A stretch of 64,000 nucleotides of DNA from Isoetes taiwanensis (lineage: Eukaryota; Streptophyta; Lycopodiopsida; Isoetales; Isoetaceae): positions 4,602,855-4,666,854 of the forward strand of contig JAJEKV010000045.1 of the NCBI GenBank assembly GCA_021234155.1. The letters run 5' to 3'. Positions 56,371 through 64,000 of the stretch are shown here, piece after piece (position 1 is the first letter of the stretch; each line of letters opens with the position of its first letter). Below the pieces are notes generated by a model, which searched no databases, was not told where the DNA came from, and saw nothing but the letters and a program-made list of their open reading frames with translations. The translations under genes were made by a program, and so were the position numbers.

Positions 56371-58550
56371 AGATGGTAATATTTTTACGCAAGCATTAGC
56401 AAAACCTTTGTTGTGAAGTGCTCTAACTTTGGGTATGTTTTGCATTTACAGATGGGGACACTTGTCTCATGAGGCTCAGGTTTAATTCAGACCCATTTAA
56501 TCTTTTGCTTCTTTTTTGATATCTGCAGCATTAATCTATGGCATGATTTTCTAGCAGATGGCAGATTATAGACTTGTTATAGATTATAGATTATAGATGC
56601 GGATGGCAGATGAGATTAAAATGCAGATGGCAGGATGCAGATGGCAGATGCAGATGGCAGATTAATACATTAAATGCAGATGGCGGGATTATAGCCTGAA
56701 TACAGAAGCTCCATAAGTAGTAATGCAGATTATACCCTCATACTTGTCTTCAATCATAAAGAAATGGGAAGATGGTCACTGCATTGGAATTTACATCTCT
56801 GAATGATAGTGCATATTTAGCTTGCATGATTGAGTAACAGATTAGATTACATAAGGCAAATGAATAGAATCCACTTTGCATGATTTTCAGTTGGCTTTAC
56901 TACCTGTATTTCAAAGGTATAGATGCTGGATCAGTCATGTCAAGTTTGCAGAATCAATGTTCAGGTTCATATTGTTTGCTTCTTTTCATACTAGCTATAT
57001 CTGCTGATAAATATCCTTTACTTTTTTGGTAGATACTAGTATGTCTACAACTGTTATGAGCACAGACAAAATGATTCAATAACTGATGAGATTTTTGTTC
57101 ATGCCATCATCTGTGTAAGTTTATGAATTTCTGAGATATCTCAGCCAAGCATAGGTGTGCTATCTTAAAATAGAGTAGTGCTCAATTATTCCTTGGGCAT
57201 GATAGTGGAATAATAATTGTGAAGCAAGCAAGCTTTGGAAAATTATCTGTGCATGTCTATGAATCCGCAGACTATGAAAATTATCTGTGCAAGCTTTTGG
57301 AAAATTATCTGTGCATGGTTTATGAGGTCGTTTTAAAGAACGAAATGGGCAAAAGAAATATGGATCTTAAAATACAGGTAAAATTCGTAATTTCAAAAAC
57401 ATCTTGCAACTTTGTGGAAATCGATCCTGTAAGAAAAATCACTACTTTTGACCAATTTTTGCACTGTGCTATCAAATCCGGCGGTGCGGTAAAGGCTTCA
57501 TTCATGCAGATCGATTTTGGGGATTTTTTATGCCGATTTGTCTAACAGAAGTCATCGGTCAATGCATACACAATATTCTTTTGACTTTATTTACGGAAAA
57601 CCTAGAGTGGTTGGTGATGAAACCTAGAGTGCCGCGAAACCATGAAAGTAGCAGTAGAACATGCTTAGGATCCTTAGAAACAAATACAATATCTTAGGAA
57701 ATATCTTAAGGCTTACAATATCTTAGAGAAACCAATATCTTAGGAAACTTAGGATCCTTAGGGAAATATCTTAGGGGGATCAGAATACAATAATGCTTAG
57801 GATCCTTAGGAAATACTTATACAATATCTTAGGAAATATCTTAGGAAGTACAATATCTTAGGAATATCTTAGGAAATACAATAGCAGGATCCTTAGGAAA
57901 TACAATATCTTAGGAAATACAATATGCTTAGGAAATACAATGATCTTAGGAAACGATATTAGAAAATGAAAATGATCTTAGAGTGCATGCTAAGTCTATG
58001 ATAATAGTCGCCTTTGCATTAAAAATACATTTGTTAATTAAATTTTGCAATTTGCGAAGCCTCCACATCCTTAACCATTGTACATCGACAAAACTTTTGT
58101 AATATAACTTCTTAACTTTATCTTTTAAGCTTAACATATACCTTAGCGGCAGCATGAAACAAACATAGTTAAAAACTAACTTAGCATCGCCCTTTAAGTG
58201 CTAGTGTGGATCACCAGCAGAAGCTTTAACTTAATTTTTAAAACTTAACAATAGGCATGATAGAGGCACATAAAATTTCATGCTTGATTAAGTTAGCTCT
58301 AATTAACCATCTCAATGAAACCATAATTTTTCTTAGTTAGGTTAAGGGACCAACTGTAAGCAGTTAACCTAACGGTTTAATAAGTGGAAATGGCCCATAT
58401 TGTTTTACTCATCAACATATTTGAATCAGAATACCCAATTATAACATACAAACATGCCATTTATCTAGGCAATATATGGTTCCACTCACCCAACCATATT
58501 TTATTTGAAATGTAATTGAATGATTGTGTGTTTATAGGGTTGTTGAGGAC

Positions 58551-61500
58551 AAATTTTTTTTTTTTGAAAGTAAGAGTAGATTTTTTCATTAAGTAGAAAA
58601 AGCCATACAAACCATATACCAATCGCTAAAGCGGGGCATAATGATAAAGGACCTCATAAAGAAGATCATTATCATAATATGTTCTCAAAATTGATCTATG
58701 GCGGAATTAGAGCTATAGTAATATAGTAGCATAGGAAGTAAACAATAAGGTCTTCATGCATGTAGTGTTCCCTTGAAAAATGAACATTGACGGAAAATTT
58801 GTATGGAAATCTTCAAAGTTCTGTAAAAGCAAATCAAAATACTAACCATAACCTTGATTAGATGAGAGCTGATTCAAGTCAAAATAATTAGGGATTGTGG
58901 TAACAGGATTGTGGTAGCGAGTTGTGGTAATTTATGGCTGGGAGGAAGGGTAGGTTGTGAAAAGGGACAATTTGAATTAATTTTGATCTCAAGATGAGCA
59001 TCAAACCACTCATTGTGTTGCTTGTAAAATTCATTTGTCGAGCCATGGATGTATCTGTTGTGGCAGTCATTCTAAATATGAAGAGATGATAGACTTTCCT
59101 TTGCCATTAAGCGGGGATCAAAGTTCCATATAGATCTACCAACAACTTGTGACTATAATACATTTCCACGTATACGCTCAAAATTTGCCTCTCTTAGTCA
59201 TCTTGAAATAGGCGTTGTATAAAATTCAAAAAGATAATACATCTGCATAACTTCTCTGTTGTAAAAGCTGTAGCCAATCACCAACTTCTCTCACTCTTGA
59301 GTTTTCTATTTCTGTATTAGCGATTTTACCACAGCTCTCTAAGGGTAAAATTTTGTCTCCACGTATCTTTTGGCGTTATATAGAAGCCTCATAATTGTCC
59401 GTGTCTCTGTCAATTTTGAAGATCCCCCCCCCCCAAAAAAGAAAGTCTAGATATTCTGTTATAATTAGAATAAGGTGCATTAGAATCAATAACATTTAAA
59501 TTAGATATAAAAATATCAAAAGTGAACTGTATAGCCCTATAGTTCTCCCCATTGTCTCTTATGAGGAAGTAGCAAAGGATTCAATATCAATTGAAAAGTA
59601 TTTTAATCGAGAGAAAGCAGAGAGAAGGATTTGGAACCACTTAAGAATTCTATTTCTAGCTCTCAAAGATTCCGAGAGAAAGTAGTGTAAGCACCACGGT
59701 GTTTACTTGAGGAAGTGTCATCTTATTTGCGAGGAAGAGAATATTATTAATATCTATGGTATAGATATCGATCAAATGCATTAGAGAGAAAACCAAGACC
59801 AAAAACTTAATTTGGGACAAACAGTCCATAGACTCTTCTACATTGAAGTGACCCAGTTGACGAGGTTTGGACTTGTGTATCTCTTAGACAAGGACGAGAT
59901 TAGTCAAACTTTTATGAGCCACAAGCCAAATGAAAAAAAGCCCGATCTTTGGGCGCAATAGAATTCCATATGTTTTGAAAGAAGAATTCTAGTGATTTAA
60001 TGACCATTTTATGCATGGCTTTTGGCAGGCATCAATATGACTGAATGGGAATGATATCCACTAACCTTGTAGATATTCTTCCCTTTTAAAGTCCATCGGT
60101 GTGTGCTTAGGCATTGGGGAATTCTAGAAAGAAACAGAATATTCTTGAAATGTGCATATATTTTTGTCACTTGAAGTACCACGATGATTGATTTTAAGGA
60201 GGTCGAGGAAATAAAGGAGTTAATATTCTATGTAGAGGTTTTTACTCTTATGAGATGGACACACTTCCGGACCATTTATTGTAGATCCTAGATTGCTTGA
60301 TGGCACTTTGGAGTGTTGATCTTAGAAGATAGGGGACGAATAAATTCGTGTTCCATCTGGCATCAATGACTTTTATACTCTTTGTAGACAAGATTGAACT
60401 TTATTCCAATACTATAATCAAGTTTTTGCATTAGAGGAGAAGAATTTGGGGCGAGGATGCAAATGCACAAAGCGGTCGAGCGATTATGGTAGGGTGACCT
60501 AAGGGGATAAGATACATTCAACCAATAAGCAATAAATTTAGAAGCGAGGAAGTGCAGGTAAGTGTTCTCCAAATATATTTTTCTGCCAAAGAACGAAGCT
60601 TAAACATGCAAATTCTTACATCCCAGCCCTCCTAATTTTTGGCCTAGAAATTGAATTCTAATTGACTAAGTGACAACCATTCTAGATGAAATTCCTTATG
60701 ATTTTCTCTAAGTCCAAAATAAATAGCCCTTGGAGCAATTAAAGGCGGGAGGAGAAGAACACATGAGACGAGGCTAGAGCGAGTTTTGCAATATGATTCT
60801 ACCGACAAAGGATAAATGGCTCTTGTAGATATTCAATTTCCCTTTTTGATTCTCTCGAGGAATTGGATTCCATAATCCTTTTAGACTTGGATTGAGGAAA
60901 GGGGCATACGTAAGGTATTTAGAGCAGGGATGCCACATATAAAGGTTTGTTTGATGTCACGATAATTTTACTCTTGTCAAGATTGAGATGCACTCAGGGC
61001 AGCGGAGAACTCATAATTAAGTCAAAGAAAGAATTGAGCATTATTAGCATTGGGACTTCGCAAAAGAAACCAACAAAAGCGCCCATAGATAGGCTTCTCA
61101 TTCATCTCGTGATTTTCTACAATGGTGGGTGATGGGTAACGCGCACATGCGGAAACTACCCACGAAAATAAAGGAAAATCAATTATATCATTTTGGACCC
61201 AAGAACAAATACTGATGCCTAACCGATGGTGGCTGATGTACACGCGAAAGCTTATCACGGGATTAAAGCCCGCCCTTCGGGTTTTGGGAAAAACCCTGTG
61301 ATAAGCCTTGACAGGGGCTTAGACAAGCGTGGGCATAGAATTGCTCCCAAAACCCGCATGGAGAATCGAAGCAGTCTTGCTTCGCCAGCACATGCTGCAC
61401 ATCACCAACACAACAAGCGAGAAAACATACCGAAGAATAGCATCACCCGGCGGGTGGAAAAAAAACATCACCAAGCGGGTGGAAAAACATGATAAGCGAG

Positions 61501-62845
61501 AACGTACAAAATATAATAAACAAAGAAGGGGGGAGGGTGGGTTCAAAGGAATAAGAATGTGGCGAGAAGAGGCGCCACAGTGGGAAAACGTGGATAGAAG
61601 CGGCGCTGAGCGCGAACTCCCAGCAAAGCGGGCATCGCGCCGCCCATGCACGTAAAACATGCATGCTTTCGTCCCATTCTAGAATGGCGATCAAGTGTCT
61701 CTCACCGGATCGTCGCGATCCCAGAATGGACCTATAAAACCAACAAAGCGGAGCTACACAGAGAACTTTCCTTACAAACTAGGATGAGGGGCGAAGGTCA
61801 CGGGGCGAGGCCAAAGGCGGTAAGGATAGCATGAAAGATCACGCCAAATTGGCTAAACCAGGCAGGAAGAAGCCCCTCCCACACTGAAACAAATCAAAGA
61901 GAATATAGATGCTGGCGAGAGAGAAGAGAAGCGGCAGATGAGGCGTGGATCTCTTGAAAGCAGCGCTGAAATAGAACTCCCAACAAAAGCGGGCATCGCG
62001 CCCGCCGCATGCATGTACGCCCATGCACATGCTTTCGTCCCATTCTAGAATGATAGCGATCCGATGTCTCGGATCGATCACGATTAATAGCATTAGATCT
62101 AGAATACAAAGTATCATCGCATATTGAGATATTGTGAGATAGCTCGGTATTATTAGGAAGTTTAAAGGCGATAATTTTTCCCACACCCAGATTGAGATTA
62201 TCTACACATCTAGTAAGCATATCAGCAACAATTAGAAATAGATAAGGGGCGAGAGGACAGCCTTGTCTCACTCACTTTTGCTAGTGGAAAGAAATTTGTT
62301 GGTGCATTGATAATGGCCGGCCGATTTAGACATAAATTTAAACCATGAATGAAATAATTTTAGAATGGAAGCCAAAAATTTTTTTCAAGGCAATGTCAAT
62401 GAAATTCCATCTATTTGTATCAAAGGCTCTCTCTTCAAATCTAGCTTGAGCAGAATGCAAGCTTGCTTGGAGGTTTTATTCCAATGAAGACCTTCCATGG
62501 CATTTTATATAATTGTCAAGATAAATCTATTGGGGAGAAAGGCTGATTCCTTTTCGGAAGTGTTTTTTGCAAAATGTTTGAATTCTTTGTGCAATGATTT
62601 TGGCACATAGCTTATAAGTAGAATTTGTCAAAGAAATTAGCTCCATTCAGCAAAGAGCTTGGATTTTCAATTTTGGGCACTAAAACAATAAATCGGCCGA
62701 GAGATAGAGGGGTGCAAATGATTTGAATTCAAAATCCATGCACTAGATCAATCAAATCACGATTTCATAATATTTCAGTCGGTAGAACTTCGGGAGGAAA
62801 GCCATCAGGCAGTTTACTTTACTAAAGCTCTTGAGTTCTTAAAAT
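58551..62845 (-). mobile_element. LINE, arm-2 copy
   Basis: Co-linear with 21928-26263: poly-T start at about 58551, remnants of the zf-RVT region near 59.2-60.0 kb, and the MRQGCPLAPYLFLIVADMLT frame (61894-62271), whose GCPLAPYLF is closer to the LINE consensus than the arm-1 GRPPAPLSI. Confidence 0.82.
61040..62095. mobile_element. Hairpin-rich element 1, arm-2 copy
   Basis: Same position in the LINE, with flanks attattagcattgg (61040) and attaatagcatta (62083). Hairpin 2 (gcttatcac ... gtgataagcc) and both 3' modules (near 61670 and 62040) are recognisable. Stems are damaged at CTG/CAG sites. Confidence 0.75.
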
Positions 62846-64000
62846 TGAAGATTTGAGTTAACTAGATATTTTCAGCAATAAAGCCAATTTTGCTAGCTTA
62901 TTTCAATGAGCATAATAGACAAAATTGCATAATCGCAACCAAAAGGATATGAATTTTCAAATGTTCATTGCATATATCCTTAAATATCAGGCTTCTCGAC
63001 GGGTCAAAGCGGGGCTTGAATCACCGATCGCGAAGCCTACGTACTAGTTAACAAATTGCAATTACAGATACTTCTTGAAAAATTTCACTTTGTCTCGATC
63101 CGGCATTCATCATGCCGTCTATATGTTGCAGCTTAAAATAAGTTAATATTTCAAGGAGCCTTCTTTGTCTTAACATGAGATGCCGACCATTGCAATATCT
63201 TCTAAAAATGTGATCTATATTACCCTTTTCCTTTCGATAAATAAACCGTTCAAACCATTGGATTCAATGAACTCCTTTGTGACTATGAACTCGCTTGAGA
63301 CTATGAACTTCACCCTTTGTTCTTTTTTTTACAACTTCGAAGTCTATATGTTAAAATAATAGACGCTTGATCTATCAGGAACCATGGAGATTGCCTTCAA
63401 TGACCCATGAATAATATCTTCATTCCCCTTTCATGTAATAGCGGTTCCCCATCTCGAATCATTCTTCATGTTAACTTTTGGAATTTTTACGTAGTATTCT
63501 TTGCTCATCAAATATGATATCTAGGCTGATTATGACTCTTCTTTCTCGAGGGGTCATGTCTCATCCTTGGAGTTCAGTCATATCAACCAAATAAGTTATG
63601 CATGCTCACATTTATCTAATTTTTTCTCAACTCACTTGGGGTACATATGCAAGAGCAAGAAAAAGGCCAGGTCATATGCCCATAAATGATCATAGCGAGG
63701 GAGCATTTTCGGAGACCATAACTTTCTCTGGAGCATTCCATTTATCTTTGAATTTGGTAGCAAAATTTTGAACATGAACAACAACTATTGCCTCATCCTA
63801 GGCAATTTGGAAATACGGTATTTTTATCATGGACCTAACAGCATTTAGAATTGTTCTATTTTTCTTCGATACTCCATTTTTGTTTTTTTTCTTTGAAGAG
63901 CGACAATCTATTATCCAAGAAAAATCAAGATACATACAAAGGGACACGTGACGAGGACTCAAAACCTAGAGGGCGAGAAATAGTCCACTAAGCAAAACCA
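62846..64000 (-). mobile_element. Copia 3' LTR and integrase end, arm-2 copy, running off the window
   Basis: LTR at 62846-63246, integrase C-terminal remnants to about 63880, then poly-T at about 63882 and the first ~110 bp of the ORF1-only insertion. The nested insertion therefore predates the duplication. Confidence 0.85.

Larger units (their letters stand above)
53445..58396 (+). mobile_element. PIF/Harbinger element, arm-2 copy
   Basis: The left end catttcccactcgccgttagg matches the inverse of the right end of the arm-1 element (cgagtgggaaatg) better than the arm-1 left end does. The right end is gtggaaatggccc at about 58384-58396. Both genes and both minisatellites are present in order, but every frame is broken. 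Confidence 0.85.
45238..64000. repeat. Segmental duplication, arm 2 (continues past the window)
   Basis: Co-linear with 5342-27420 except that it has one large unit where arm 1 has two. The differences are dense from about 47860 onward and fall mainly at CAG/CTG and nearby positions as short indels (for example gctg to cttg or tttg, cag to gcg, ctg to acg), so every ORF of arm 1 is broken here. Breakpoint: 15 bases after the PPR poly(A). Confidence 0.9.

Noticed and set aside
1-64000. CRISPR arrays, operons, rRNA and tRNA genes
   Set aside because: The window is plant nuclear DNA. No spaced short repeats of CRISPR type and no recognisable tRNA or rRNA sequence was seen on reading; a tRNA scan could not be run.

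Overview
This is a stretch of nuclear DNA from a land plant. Long degenerate ORFs, GT-AG introns with TATA boxes, plant-type LINEs carrying a zf-RVT domain, a Copia element primed by initiator tRNA-Met, a PIF/Harbinger transposon and a PLS-type PPR sequence all point that way. A fern or other early vascular plant is my guess from the overall texture; no single feature proves it. The window is AT-rich, repeat-dominated and poor in host genes. Two small intron-containing host genes can be supported: an LTP-like secreted cysteine-rich protein near 2.2-2.8 kb (minus) and an unrecognised 96-residue protein near 41.2-41.8 kb (plus). Two short terminal-exon-like fragments are also reported at low confidence.

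Layout. 1-5.3 kb: the LTP-like gene and a ~360-bp tandem repeat. 5.34-16.8 kb: an array of large units, the first two 3,486 bp apart, separated by (GAA)n tracts. 16.84-21.77 kb: a two-gene PIF/Harbinger element with an intact transposase ORF and a Myb/SANT-like gene broken by one TGA. 21.93-26.26 kb: a decayed minus-strand LINE, split by a 1.04-kb hairpin-rich element flanked by a 14-bp target duplication. 26.26-31.60 kb: a minus-strand Copia element with two LTRs and a PBS but no reverse transcriptase, split by a 1.94-kb LINE-like insertion that encodes only an ORF1-type protein. 31.6-45.2 kb: single-copy DNA with a second hairpin-rich element, a plus-strand LINE 3' end, a PIF relic, a GC-rich island, the 96-residue gene and a frameshifted PPR copy ending in poly(A). 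45.24-64.0 kb: a second copy of 5.34-27.4 kb, with one large unit where the first arm has two.

The second arm differs from the first mostly by small substitutions and indels at CAG and CTG sites, which break every ORF in it. This is unlike ordinary mutational decay and fits nanopore basecalling errors at CHG-methylated cytosines in a poorly polished duplicate. The two arms may therefore be a real recent duplication or a haplotypic/assembly duplication, and reading-frame breaks in arm 2 should not be taken as biology.

The most novel-looking item is the hairpin-rich repeat family (24.4-25.5 kb, 32.4-33.6 kb, a core at 40.25 kb, and the arm-2 copy at 61.1-62.1 kb). Two diverged members share the same order of parts, and their stems change sequence while keeping base pairing, which suggests selection on a folded RNA or DNA structure.
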